Below are positions 41,826 to 50,368 of a stretch of 64,000 bases of DNA, in pieces; position 1 is the first letter of the stretch; each line of letters starts with the position of its first letter. The notes beneath the pieces are model-generated. The model did no database searches. It saw only the letters and a program-made list of their open reading frames with translations, and had not been told where the DNA came from. Made by a program: the position numbers and the translations under genes. Source of the DNA: Dawidia soli (GTDB taxonomy: Bacteria; Bacteroidota; Bacteroidia; Cytophagales; Cyclobacteriaceae); contig NZ_JAHESC010000008.1 in NCBI RefSeq assembly GCF_018598185.1, positions 62,001-126,000 on the forward strand, given 5' to 3'.

Positions 41826-42351
41826 TCCGAAATGGCTTGGTGATTCTATACCAAATTAAACAGCATTCGTATACAGCAGACTCAAATAATCAGCGATTCC
41901 TGGAATTTCACTTTCTCGACTTCGATGATGGAGATACTGCAACAACATGACACAACTGACTGCTGCGGACCGGATGGGCCCTCCGTCACTTAGCGCCGCT
42001 AAAACGCCGATCTGACGGTATTTCTCATTGAGAAAAAGAAAACCTGGGGCGCCATACTGACAAAATCATCGCGACGAATGCCCGTTTCTGACCAAATACG
42101 AAGGTTTTGCGTCGGAATATTCGGGTTAAACCAACATTAATATTGGCGTTCGTTGCTACCTTTGCAGGGTTGGTTCTTTGAAATAGCATGATTTTGATAA
42201 AGTGGGATATGGTCTTAATTGTATGGCGTTCTTTTTTCTGGTCTGACCAAAATTTACATGACGTTAAACAGTGCAGTTTTAGCTGAAAAGAGACACCTAA
42301 GACCTCTTAGGTACATCTCAGACCAGTATTTACTGACCTGCAATTAATCAC
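41826..42351. other. Spacer upstream of trhO
   Basis: 526 bases. It holds a doubtful 42-aa reading frame (41822-41950), a candidate -7 element TACCTTTG at 42158-42165, and a perfect palindrome at 42295-42312. The end of the spacer (42301-42318) repeats a sequence from the spacer at 41163-41180. If the -7 element is used, trhO has a leader of about 180 bases. Confidence 0.5.
42295..42312. promoter_or_regulatory. 18-bp palindrome upstream of trhO
   Basis: ACCTAAGACCTCTTAGGT has 8-base arms around a central CC and lies 40 bases before the trhO start codon. It could be a dimeric regulator site or a small hairpin in the leader. Confidence 0.4.
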
Positions 42352-43383
42352 ATGGCATTGTACAATCGCGTTGATGGCCGTCTTCTCAAGGAGAAGATGC
42401 TCGCCACCCCGGAGAAACGGGTAACGATCTCCTTCTACAAATATCACCACCTGTCCGACCCCGTTGCCTTCCGCGACCAGCTCTACCGCGACCTGGAAGC
42501 CCTCGGCGTATTGGGCCGGATCTATGTAGCATCCGAGGGGATCAATGCCCAGATCAGCGTGCCCGAGCAACAATTCGAGGCCTTCCGCAACCACCTGTAC
42601 GCCATCGACTGGATGAACGGGCTGCGACTCAACGTCGCCGTCGAAGACAACGGCAAGTCGTTCTTCAAGCTCAAGATCCTGGTGCGCAAAAAGATCGTAG
42701 CCGACGGCCTCGACGACAGCACCTTTGACGTGACCAACACCGGCACCCACGTAGACGCCGAAGGCTTTCACAAGCTGGCCGACGATCCGAACACCATCAT
42801 CATCGACATGCGCAACCACTACGAAAGCGAAGTAGGCCACTTCCAGGGCGCCATCCTTCCCAACGTAGACACCTTCCGCGAAGAGCTGCAAATCGCCGAA
42901 GACCTGATGCGCGACCAGAAGGATAAAAATCTCCTGATGTACTGCACCGGCGGCATCCGCTGCGAAAAAGCCAGCGCCTGGATGAAACACATCGGATTCA
43001 AAAATGTATTCCAGCTCAACGGCGGCATCATCAAATACGCGCAGGAGATCAAAGAGAAAGGGCTCGGGAGCAAGTTCATCGGTAAGAACTTCGTCTTTGA
43101 CGAGCGCCTGGGCGAGCGCATCACCAACGACATCATCGCCGTCTGCCACCAATGCGGCAAACCCTGCGACGATCACACCAACTGTAAGAACGACGGTTGT
43201 CATTTGCTTTTCATTCAGTGCGAGGATTGCAAGCAACAATACAACAACTGCTGCTCTGCTGAGTGTAAAGACACCATAGCCCTGCCCGAAGACGTTCAAA
43301 AAGAGCTCCGCCGCGGCATCAACAAAGGCCGGCAGGTGTTCAAAAAGGGCCGCTCCGAGAACATTCGCCACAACACCAGGTAA
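42352..43383 (+). CDS. trhO: tRNA uridine-34 hydroxylase, rhodanese family
   Basis: A 343-aa YceA/TrhO protein, which hydroxylates U34 of certain tRNAs to 5-hydroxyuridine. An N-terminal acylphosphatase-like region (ISFYKYHHLSDP, RIYVASEGINAQIS) precedes a rhodanese domain with the catalytic Cys in MYCTGGIRCEKASAW (C198, and C204 of the family pair). The C-terminal cysteine-rich module is C-H-Q-C-G, then CEDCKQQYNNCCSAEC. All family landmarks are present and no truncation is seen. Confidence 0.94.
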   Translation: MALYNRVDGRLLKEKMLATPEKRVTISFYKYHHLSDPVAFRDQLYRDLEALGVLGRIYVASEGINAQISVPEQQFEAFRNHLYAIDWMNGLRLNVAVEDNGKSFFKLKILVRKKIVADGLDDSTFDVTNTGTHVDAEGFHKLADDPNTIIIDMRNHYESEVGHFQGAILPNVDTFREELQIAEDLMRDQKDKNLLMYCTGGIRCEKASAWMKHIGFKNVFQLNGGIIKYAQEIKEKGLGSKFIGKNFVFDERLGERITNDIIAVCHQCGKPCDDHTNCKNDGCHLLFIQCEDCKQQYNNCCSAECKDTIALPEDVQKELRRGINKGRQVFKKGRSENIRHNTR

Positions 43384-43486
43384 AGGCAAAACGGTAAAAG
43401 CTGCCCGCGGTCTTACGACAGGCCACAGAGCCGTTTTGTTTGGATATGAGTGTATATAGAAATGGTTTTTTTATAGTCCTTTAGGG

Positions 43487-43541
43487 CTATTTCAATTCTA
43501 TTTAAATGCTATTTTAATTCTATGTCAATACTATTATATAC
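43487..43541. repeat. Array of five units with an exact 11-bp period (CTATTTCAATT type)
   Basis: CTAT starts at 43487, 43498, 43509, 43520 and 43531, exactly 11 bases apart: CTATTTCAATT, CTATTTAAATG, CTATTTTAATT, CTATGTCAATA, CTATTATATAC. Units 1 and 3, and 2 and 4, are the most alike. It lies in the AT-rich spacer between trhO and the MogA gene. Confidence 0.8.
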
Positions 43542-43633
43542 CCGGAGTAACCCGCCCTTTGCGACCAGCCGCACCCGGATTTTCGAGGTTTTTTAAGGTT
43601 TTTCCTTTATGTTGCCCCGTCAAACCGCCCGAC

Positions 43634-44164
43634 ATGACCATCCGGATAGGCATTATCAATGTTTCAGACCGCGCCAGCCAGGGAATCTATGAAGACATCC
43701 CCGGCAAGGCCATCGCCCAGACTTTACAAGAATATCTCACCAGTCCCTGGGAACAGGAATATGCCGTCATTCCCGACGAACAACCCCTGATCGAGCAGAC
43801 CATGATCGACATGGCCGACAACCGCCGCTGCTGCCTGATCATCACCTCGGGTGGCACAGGCCCCGCCAGGCGCGATGTTACGCCGGAAGCCACCGAAGCC
43901 GTTTGCCAGAAGATGCTGCCGGGCTTCGGAGAGTTGATGCGGGCCAAAAGTCTTACATACGTACCCACAGCCATTCTTTCGCGCCAGACCGCCGGTATCA
44001 GGAACCGGACTTTAATCGTAAATTTACCCGGGAAACCAAAGGCCATCCGGCAATGCCTGGATGCCGTCTTTCCAGCGATACCATATTGCATTGACCTGCT
44101 GGAAGGGCCGTTTATCGAATGTAACAGTGCTATTATGCCGGTTTTCCGGCCTCAATCTAGTTAA
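43634..44164 (+). CDS. mog: MogA/MoaB-family molybdopterin adenylyltransferase
   Basis: 176 aa from the ATG at 43634 (MTIRIGIINVSDRASQGIYED, the family start); an upstream in-frame ATG at 43559 is not needed. Substrate-binding motifs are LIITSGGTGPARRDVTPEAT and RNRTLIVNLPGKPKA. The enzyme adenylylates molybdopterin before molybdenum insertion. It is slightly shorter than the E. coli protein. No other molybdenum-cofactor gene is nearby. The M23 peptidase gene follows after 24 bases. Confidence 0.9.
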   Translation: MTIRIGIINVSDRASQGIYEDIPGKAIAQTLQEYLTSPWEQEYAVIPDEQPLIEQTMIDMADNRRCCLIITSGGTGPARRDVTPEATEAVCQKMLPGFGELMRAKSLTYVPTAILSRQTAGIRNRTLIVNLPGKPKAIRQCLDAVFPAIPYCIDLLEGPFIECNSAIMPVFRPQSS

Positions 44165-44188
44165 TTTGCAGACCTACTTGTAGTTACC

Positions 44189-45169
44189 ATGGCCAGAATC
44201 AAGTATTACTACGACACAGAAACCTGTAAGTACGAACGTGTAAAAACCAAGACCAGCGATGTGGTCATGAACGCGCTGGGTATCCTTTCCCTGACCATGA
44301 TCATGGCCGTAGGCCTCATGATCCTGTTCGCCAACTATTTCGAATCTCCCAAAGAGCTCATTCTCAAAAACGAGATCAAGGAGCTGGAATATTACTACGA
44401 CAAGCTCAGCAAGGACGTTGAGAACATGAACAACATCCTGGGGGGCATCGAGCACCGTGACGACAACATTTACCGCGTGGTGCTGGGTGCCGAGCCTATC
44501 GACAAATCCATCCGCGACGCGGGCGTAGGCGGCGTGGACCGCTACAAAGACATTCGCGAAAAAAGCATCGACCACGAAGAGATCGTGCTGAACCTCAACG
44601 AAAAGGTCGACCTGCTGCGCCGCAAGATCTACATCGAATCCAAGTCTCAGGACGAAGTGGTGAAGATGGCGGAAAAGAAAGAGAAGCTCTACGCGGCCAT
44701 TCCGGCCATACAGCCTATCTCCAACAAACAACTGGTGGCCCTGGCCTCCGGTTTCGGCTGGCGTACACACCCCATCTACAAAGTGAAAAAACTACACACC
44801 GGCATTGACTTCGCCGCCTCTATCGGTACGCCGATCTACGCCACCGCCGACGGCACCGTGGCCGAGGTCAGCGTCAAGTTCAGCGGCTATGGCAAAATGG
44901 TGGAAGTCAACCACGGCTTCGGCTACCGCACGCGCTACGCGCACATGCACGAGTTTGCCGTCCGCTCGGGACAAAACATAAAACGCGGCGACCTCATCGG
45001 CTACGTCGGCAACACGGGCTTGTCCACCGCCCCCCACCTGCACTACGAAGTGCTGATCAACGGCGACCAGGTAGACCCCGTCCACTATTTTTACAACGAC
45101 CTCACGGCCGCGGAATACGAAAAGGTCCTGGAACTGGCTTCTATCGAGAACCAGTCACTGGGTATGTAG
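44189..45169 (+). CDS. M23 family metallopeptidase, membrane-anchored
   Basis: A 326-aa protein with the N-terminal segment YYYDTETCKYERVK, common in Bacteroidota M23 proteins. One membrane helix (about 30-50) is followed by a coiled-coil region to about 185 and the LytM/M23 domain. Zinc ligands are H and D in HTGIDFAA and H in TAPHLHYEVL, and GFGWRTHPIY precedes them. It should cut peptidoglycan cross-links or act as an amidase regulator. A hairpin follows the stop. Confidence 0.9.
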   Translation: MARIKYYYDTETCKYERVKTKTSDVVMNALGILSLTMIMAVGLMILFANYFESPKELILKNEIKELEYYYDKLSKDVENMNNILGGIEHRDDNIYRVVLGAEPIDKSIRDAGVGGVDRYKDIREKSIDHEEIVLNLNEKVDLLRRKIYIESKSQDEVVKMAEKKEKLYAAIPAIQPISNKQLVALASGFGWRTHPIYKVKKLHTGIDFAASIGTPIYATADGTVAEVSVKFSGYGKMVEVNHGFGYRTRYAHMHEFAVRSGQNIKRGDLIGYVGNTGLSTAPHLHYEVLINGDQVDPVHYFYNDLTAAEYEKVLELASIENQSLGM

Positions 45170-45206
45170 GCCGAACGGCTAAAAGCAATATCACGATCAG
45201 TCATCT

Positions 45207-45229
45207 GAGGGCGCCTGTTGGGCGTCCTC
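45207..45229 (+). terminator. Terminator after the M23 gene
   Basis: GAGGGCGCC and GGGCGTCCTC form a GC-rich stem with one mismatch, a TGTT loop and a following TTTCG. It lies 38 bases after the M23 stop codon. Confidence 0.6.
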
Positions 45230-45350
45230 TTTCGTTAGCCTGCGTCCTGGAGTTATTCTCCGGTCAGCTCCGTCCACAAGCGCGAGCCGCAAGCCCCCGA
45301 AGCTGGTAATAAGTAGATTTAATCTCCACCAGATCAGGAACTCGCCGGCT

Positions 45351-45405
45351 TAAGTCTGGGATAACTCTAGCGTAAGTCTAGGGTGTCCCCCTGGTATCCC
45401 CCACT
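45351..45405. repeat. Array of five units with an exact 11-bp period (TAAGTCTAGGG type)
   Basis: Successive 11-base units are TAAGTCTGGGA, TAACTCTAGCG, TAAGTCTAGGG, TGTCCCCCTGG and TATCCCCCACT; the first three are close, the last two degenerate. It lies between the convergent M23 and lipoprotein genes, with terminator hairpins on both sides. Confidence 0.65.
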
Positions 45406-45456
45406 CGCAGGCAATTTCAGAGCCTCCATTACCATTGTCCATGGTGCTAAACGCAA

Positions 45457-45480
45457 CGAGGGCGCCCTGGGGCGCCCTCG
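45457..45480. terminator. Perfect hairpin after the lipoprotein gene
   Basis: CGAGGGCGCC, loop CTGG, GGCGCCCTCG: a perfect 10-bp GC-rich stem 24 bases downstream of the lipoprotein stop. Neither side has a long T-run. With the hairpin at 45207 it brackets a spacer of 335 bases (45170-45504) that contains the 11-bp array and no gene. Confidence 0.6.
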
Positions 45481-45504
45481 TCCGATATTTCTATAAGTCG
45501 TCGT

Positions 45505-46653
45505 TTATTTCACAAAGCGTACGTACTTGCCGCCCTCCTTGATCATCACAACTGTCTCAAACCCGGCGCTGCCTGTATAGACGGCGAAGGTCACAGCATA
45601 CTTTTGTCCCTCTGCGGCATTCGGGAAGAGGCTCTGCAACAGAAAATCCAGCCCGGCAGTGATTTCCGTGTCATCCCAGTAGTTGGCGCTGCTGGAACGG
45701 CGATCGAAGTTGCCGAAGGAGTTTGCGTTGTCAGCGTCGGAGTTTCCGAGGCCTTTATTGGCGGCAATCGCCTTGTAGTCGGCGGCAGCCAATCGATAGG
45801 CAATAGTGTTATCCGGAATCCAGGTTGCACCGTCGTACTCAAATGACAGGGTGGCCGGCATGACGTCCTGTTGTGCTGCCCACTGCGTGCCTGTATACGT
45901 CAGCATGACAATTTCGTCCACGGTAACGCGGGCGCCCCCAACGGTATAGGTAAATGCATACGCGGCAAAGCGAACTTCATCCTTGTTGGCAAACAGAAAG
46001 CGCTGGTTGAACAGTATGGCAATGCGGTCGATCGCTGTCGTACGGTTGTCGAAGTTGTCGAACGACTGGCCCATAAAGCGATAGTCGGCCCGAGTAATCA
46101 CATACGGCAAAAGCCAGGCATCGTTGTATCGAAGCACTTTGCTGACAGAGTCCTTTTGAGCCGGATCGCCGTTCGCGGCTTTAACAGGAAAGGAGTATTT
46201 CAGGTTTAGCAAATCGAAATTCTCCACGGCCGGCCACACATACGTTGCCGCCTTAAAAACATCGGACTGGTTTTGTAAAGTAAGCGTCGGCTCGGTGATG
46301 GCATTGTAATCCGCTTCTGTCAATGTATACGGCCGAATGCTGTCGACGCGAATCGGTGAATACAGCTTGTAGGTCACCTGCACCTTTGATCCTTTTTGCA
46401 GCTTCGGATACTTCGCCGCCAGCATGTGCGGTATAAATTCCTTGGCCTGACCTACCGAAGTGAAATTTTTATTTTTAGCAATGTCCGCACCACCATCTAC
46501 TTTGGCAACCGCATTATAGTCGGCGTCCACCAGGGTATAGTCATAGTTCTCTCCCCGCGCATCGAGCTCGTCATAAATGTCTTCATACGGGTCGCAGGCG
46601 AAGACTACCAGCAGCGAGGCTATGCCCGCCATATAGTTTAAATAATTCTTCAT
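45505..46653 (-). CDS. Surface lipoprotein with internal repeats, partner of TonB receptor
   Basis: A 382-aa lipoprotein: signal MAGIASLLVVFACDPYED with the lipobox Cys, and an acidic segment after it (DPYEDIYDELD), as in surface-exported lipoproteins of this phylum. The motif Y-x-[LI]-x-x-A-D-Y appears four times (YTLVDADYNAV, YTLTEADYNAI, YVITRADYRFM, YRLAAADYKAI), the last two followed by an F-D-N-F-D-x-R-like sequence. This suggests four homologous small domains. It follows the TonB receptor by 18 bases and is presumably its substrate-binding partner. The ligand is unknown. Confidence 0.75.
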   Translation of the reverse strand: MKNYLNYMAGIASLLVVFACDPYEDIYDELDARGENYDYTLVDADYNAVAKVDGGADIAKNKNFTSVGQAKEFIPHMLAAKYPKLQKGSKVQVTYKLYSPIRVDSIRPYTLTEADYNAITEPTLTLQNQSDVFKAATYVWPAVENFDLLNLKYSFPVKAANGDPAQKDSVSKVLRYNDAWLLPYVITRADYRFMGQSFDNFDNRTTAIDRIAILFNQRFLFANKDEVRFAAYAFTYTVGGARVTVDEIVMLTYTGTQWAAQQDVMPATLSFEYDGATWIPDNTIAYRLAAADYKAIAANKGLGNSDADNANSFGNFDRRSSSANYWDDTEITAGLDFLLQSLFPNAAEGQKYAVTFAVYTGSAGFETVVMIKEGGKYVRFVK

Positions 46654-46671
46654 GTCAACAGTGTTTTCAGG

Positions 46672-49260
46672 TTAGAAACTAATTTTCAGGCCCAGGCTCC
46701 AAGTACGACCAAAGCCGTAATACACAAATGACGACTGCCAGTCGCTGTCAACGCCGTCGCTTGCGTTCTTGATGTTGTCGGTATCAAACAGATTGTACAC
46801 GTTGCCCGACAGCGTACCGTTGATGCCCTCTGAAATGATGAATTTGTACGAAGCATTCAAATCTACCAGACCGAAGTCCGGCATCTTCCAGGGATCTTTG
46901 CCGCTGTATTTTTCATCGTTGCGGCTCAACGGGTCATAGTACGCGTAGTTATTGGCGAAATAGGTATAATCGAATGCCAGATGGAAGTCGTCAAAAAGCT
47001 CGTAGCGGGCACCCAAGGCAGCCGTAGTCTGCGCCGAACCGCCCACGTGGGTATCTTTAATAAAGAGGTTTACCGTGCGAACCTGTGTTTGCGTGTCGTC
47101 GAATACCGGCACATCCGTCAGGTTATTCTGCCAGGTCCAGTCTCCGACCGACAACATCCCGTTCAGAGTCAGGTTGCTGGTAGGGATCGCCTTCAGATCG
47201 ATCTCTACACCCTGGTGTAATGCATTCACCCCCGTGATGTTCGCCGTCAGCGGCGGGTTGCCCGGTGTTGCCGAAGCTACGTTCTGCGCAAAAAACTTAT
47301 CCCTCCAGCGGGTATGATACACGTTGACATTCGCGGTCAGGATGCCGCTGCGATAGCCGTATCCTACTTCAAAGCTGGTAATCTTTTCGGGCGCCGCATC
47401 TTTGTTCACATCGTTTCTGAAGTTCCGGAATACCGCGTCGACAAAAGGAGCACGTTCAAAATAACCGATGTTGGCAAACACGTTGTGGTTGTCTGTCACG
47501 TTATAGTTGGCTCCACCTTTTGCACCCCAGCCAAAGAAGTTGTAGTACGGGGTCTCCTGGTTGGGGTCTGAGTCGAGGTAGTTGAAATAATCGATGCGTT
47601 TATAGCTGGTGTTAGAACCTTGCAGCGTAAGGAAGGTCGTAAGTTTATCCACCGTGTATTCAGCTTGCACGAAGGCGCCTTCCCAGATCACTACGTTATC
47701 GTTGTTATAGAGGATCTTATCTCCTTCTTCGGCCCGGGCACCCGGGTTATTGACGTTGGTTGCATCGGGATAATACTGGCCGCCCAGCAGGTCTGTCAAC
47801 TCGGTAAAGTGTTCACCGTAGTAATAGCGGAAATCGATCCCTCCCAGGATGCTCAAGTTAGAGCCTACTTGCTTGTTCAGCGTAGACAGTAAACCATACC
47901 ATGTATGGTCGTTACGCGAAGCACGCAGAATGGCAGCAGAACCTGCCGTGCCCCGGGCTTCGTTCACGTCCATGATCGCGTCAAAGTCGATCGCGCCGTC
48001 GGTGCGCAACCCGCCACTGGCAGCGTCCGTGCTGAACACGTTGGGTGTACCCGACACTGTCGTCACACCACCACCCCCACCAGTACCGAACGATGCATAC
48101 GCCACCGTCGACAGTTCCGTATTTTCGTTGATGGTCCAGTAGTGGTTCAACGAGAACAACGGTTTGGTGTAGAAATTGTCTTCCGCCCACGTAACCTTGC
48201 CATTCTTATAGCCCCAATCCGGGTTGTAGCGAATACCGCGTTTGTTATCCCGGATTGTCTCGATCGTCGAGCGGTTCTGACGCTGACCGTGACGCTGCTG
48301 GGCGCCCAGTGCCGTGAAAGTAATCTCGTGCTGGGTGTTGAACTTCTTCGCAAGCGCCAGATAATATTCGTAACCGCTGAACTGTGTGCCGTCGGCATAA
48401 CCATCACCCTTCGTCTGCCCCAGTGACAATGACAGCGCAAAGCCCTTTTCGGACAGGCCGGTATTCAGTGCCAGCGTTTGTTTCTGATAGTTGTTGTTAC
48501 CAGTACCTAAGAAAACACTTCCCCCGCGCTGCGCGGCAGAAGCTTTTGAGATCACGTTGATCGTACCCCCCACAGATGGGATCGCCACTTTCGAAGCCCC
48601 CAGACCGCGTTGCACCTGTACAGTACCGGCGGCATTAGCCAGACCTACCCAGTTCGACCAGTATACCGTGCCGTTCTCCATATCATTTACCGGTATACCG
48701 TTGATCAGTACACCCACATTGGTGCTTTCAAAACCGCGAATGGTAATTTGCGAGTCGCCGTAACCACCGCCGGCTTTGTTTACATATACACCGGGTGTAG
48801 TTTGCAGAATCTCGGGAAACTCCTGGTTGCCCAGTTTGGTCTCGATCGCTTCCGCTCGTACCGTGGATAATGCTACCGGGGTTTTCCGGTCGATACCGAT
48901 CGAGGCCACGATACTGATTTCGTCCAAGCCAATGGCTTCGCTGGCCAACCGGATTTGTCCGGCATTGACTGCCTTATCCGCTGTAACCGTTACGGCTACT
49001 TCTTTGGAAGTATACCCTATAAACGAAATTGTGATAGTTGCCGGCCCGGCTGGAACACCTTCAAGTGTGAATTTGCCATCGGCATCGGTCGTAACACCCG
49101 TTGTTGTGCCTTTCAGCAGAACGCTGGCACCGACAACGGTTTCGTCCGTCTCATTGTCTACGACAGCGCCGCGAACGGAGCCCGTTTGTGCGAGTGATAC
49201 TATCGCTGTTACAAGCATCAAGCCGATGCTCAAACAGGCGAAACGTAAAATTTTCACCAT
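46672..49260 (-). CDS. TonB-dependent outer-membrane receptor
   Basis: An 862-aa receptor. Signal peptide MLVTAIVSLAQT, then a carboxypeptidase-regulatory-like domain (about 25-115: GSVRGAVVDNETDETVVGASVLLKGTTTG) and a plug domain (NQEFPEILQTTPGVYVNKAGGG, INGIPVNDMENGTVYWSNW). A 22-strand barrel ends in WSLGLKISF with the terminal Phe. This is the form that imports oligomers or siderophores together with a lipoprotein. There is no SusC-length signature and no SusD neighbour, so a non-SusCD substrate is more likely. It is transcribed with the lipoprotein from a predicted promoter at about 49430. Confidence 0.92.
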   Translation of the reverse strand: MVKILRFACLSIGLMLVTAIVSLAQTGSVRGAVVDNETDETVVGASVLLKGTTTGVTTDADGKFTLEGVPAGPATITISFIGYTSKEVAVTVTADKAVNAGQIRLASEAIGLDEISIVASIGIDRKTPVALSTVRAEAIETKLGNQEFPEILQTTPGVYVNKAGGGYGDSQITIRGFESTNVGVLINGIPVNDMENGTVYWSNWVGLANAAGTVQVQRGLGASKVAIPSVGGTINVISKASAAQRGGSVFLGTGNNNYQKQTLALNTGLSEKGFALSLSLGQTKGDGYADGTQFSGYEYYLALAKKFNTQHEITFTALGAQQRHGQRQNRSTIETIRDNKRGIRYNPDWGYKNGKVTWAEDNFYTKPLFSLNHYWTINENTELSTVAYASFGTGGGGGVTTVSGTPNVFSTDAASGGLRTDGAIDFDAIMDVNEARGTAGSAAILRASRNDHTWYGLLSTLNKQVGSNLSILGGIDFRYYYGEHFTELTDLLGGQYYPDATNVNNPGARAEEGDKILYNNDNVVIWEGAFVQAEYTVDKLTTFLTLQGSNTSYKRIDYFNYLDSDPNQETPYYNFFGWGAKGGANYNVTDNHNVFANIGYFERAPFVDAVFRNFRNDVNKDAAPEKITSFEVGYGYRSGILTANVNVYHTRWRDKFFAQNVASATPGNPPLTANITGVNALHQGVEIDLKAIPTSNLTLNGMLSVGDWTWQNNLTDVPVFDDTQTQVRTVNLFIKDTHVGGSAQTTAALGARYELFDDFHLAFDYTYFANNYAYYDPLSRNDEKYSGKDPWKMPDFGLVDLNASYKFIISEGINGTLSGNVYNLFDTDNIKNASDGVDSDWQSSFVYYGFGRTWSLGLKISF

Positions 49261-49372
49261 AGCTTTTGTTTTAGGTTGAGTGTAAGTTAGTGGTGTAAAA
49301 ATACCCGACCTCTTAGAGATTAACTTTACTCGGCGTTTAAATCTTTCAATGATTTATTGACATTAAGATAAC

Positions 49373-49397
49373 ATACCGATCGCTGCTTAATCGGTAT
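49373..49397. promoter_or_regulatory. Inverted repeat in the leader of the TonB receptor gene
   Basis: ATACCGAT (49373-49380) and ATCGGTAT (49390-49397) are perfect inverted 8-mers separated by 9 bases. On the minus strand they lie just downstream of the predicted promoter, so could be a repressor site blocking transcription or a leader hairpin. Confidence 0.45.
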
Positions 49398-49421
49398 AAT
49401 GCAGTGTTTGACGGGCCTCAA

Positions 49422-49456
49422 CAAAGATAAATAGTCGTTCTTACACGTAAACAAAA
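49422..49456 (-). promoter_or_regulatory. Promoter of the TonB receptor operon
   Basis: On the minus strand TTTTG (49456-49452) and TATCTTTG (49429-49422) are 22 bases apart and match the phylum's -33 and -7 boxes. Transcription would begin near 49415, giving a 155-base leader. The spacer 49261-49606 (346 bases) holds no gene. Confidence 0.4.
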
Positions 49457-49606
49457 CATTCTATGGCAATGCTTGCGCTATGACTTACATCGTTTGCGAA
49501 ATATACTGTCGCGACAATATGAACCCGATTAAATAATTTAACAACAGCTAAAAATTAAAAAGCGGCGTAAAAAAAGATGTAGTAGCAATTCCACACCCCG
49601 GCTCCG

Positions 49607-50368
49607 TCAAAGCACAAGAAAAGAAGGATTCAGCAGCGAGGGTTTGTTATATACCAGCTCGTGTTCCTGCCCTGCCTGCAGAATGCGCAGGCCCGTTTCG
49701 TGTAAGATCGCATGCGGGGCCGCGGTATCCCACTCCATCGTGGGTGCATAGCGGGGATATACATCCGCCGCGCCTTCCGCCAACAACATAAATTTCAAAC
49801 TACTGCCTTTCGACAACAACGACGGTGCTTCCAGCGCATCGACAAAATCTTTTGTTTCCGCATTCATATACGAGCGCGACGCCACCACGCGCAGGCGCGG
49901 CTGATCCAGGGTGACCGGCGTACGACGCGCCAGGGCCTCTGCCTTCCCCTCGCGCGCGCGGAACGCACCGTGCCCCTCCACAGCGTAATATACATCGCCG
50001 GTAACGGGCACCGCCACCACGCCCAGTACCGGGCGCTGCTGATGAATAATGGCGATATTTACCGTGAATTCGCCGTTGCGTTTGAGAAATTCTTTTGTGC
50101 CGTCCAGGGGGTCGACCATCCAGAAGTATGGCAGGTCCTTGCGGGTATCGTAGGGCATCTCCTTTCCTTCTTCGCTCAGCACAAAAAGCCCCGTGGGCGC
50201 CAGGTGCCCGGCAATGACCGCGTGCGCCAGCTTGTCGGCACGGGTCACGGGCGACTGGTCGCCTTTGGCTTCTGCCTGAAAATCGCCGGAGGTATATACT
50301 TCCAGGATCACCTGGCAGGCCTCGCGGGCGGCGTTCAGCGCGATGGGTAGTAGCGCGGGCAGATCCAT
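49607..50368 (-). CDS. cysQ: 3'(2'),5'-bisphosphate nucleotidase
   Basis: 253 aa from the ATG at 50368, which overlaps the cysN stop (TGATG). Inositol-monophosphatase superfamily with the CysQ set: VLSEEGKEM (metal-binding Glu), WMVDPLDGTKEFLKRNGEFTVNIA (metal ligands D-P-L-D-G-T), and TMEWDTAAPHAIL. It hydrolyses 3'-phosphoadenosine 5'-phosphate, the by-product of PAPS use. A longer upstream frame in the same phase runs through cysN and is not real. It is the last gene of the sulfate-activation operon. Confidence 0.92.
   Translation of the reverse strand: MDLPALLPIALNAAREACQVILEVYTSGDFQAEAKGDQSPVTRADKLAHAVIAGHLAPTGLFVLSEEGKEMPYDTRKDLPYFWMVDPLDGTKEFLKRNGEFTVNIAIIHQQRPVLGVVAVPVTGDVYYAVEGHGAFRAREGKAEALARRTPVTLDQPRLRVVASRSYMNAETKDFVDALEAPSLLSKGSSLKFMLLAEGAADVYPRYAPTMEWDTAAPHAILHETGLRILQAGQEHELVYNKPSLLNPSFLVL

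Noticed and set aside
41822-41950. 42-aa frame overlapping the end of the ankyrin-like gene
   Set aside because: ATGA coupling is attractive, but composition is unremarkable and no domain is visible; it may be a remnant.
42307-43389. 360-codon minus-strand frame opposite trhO
   Set aside because: Shadow of a conserved plus-strand gene.
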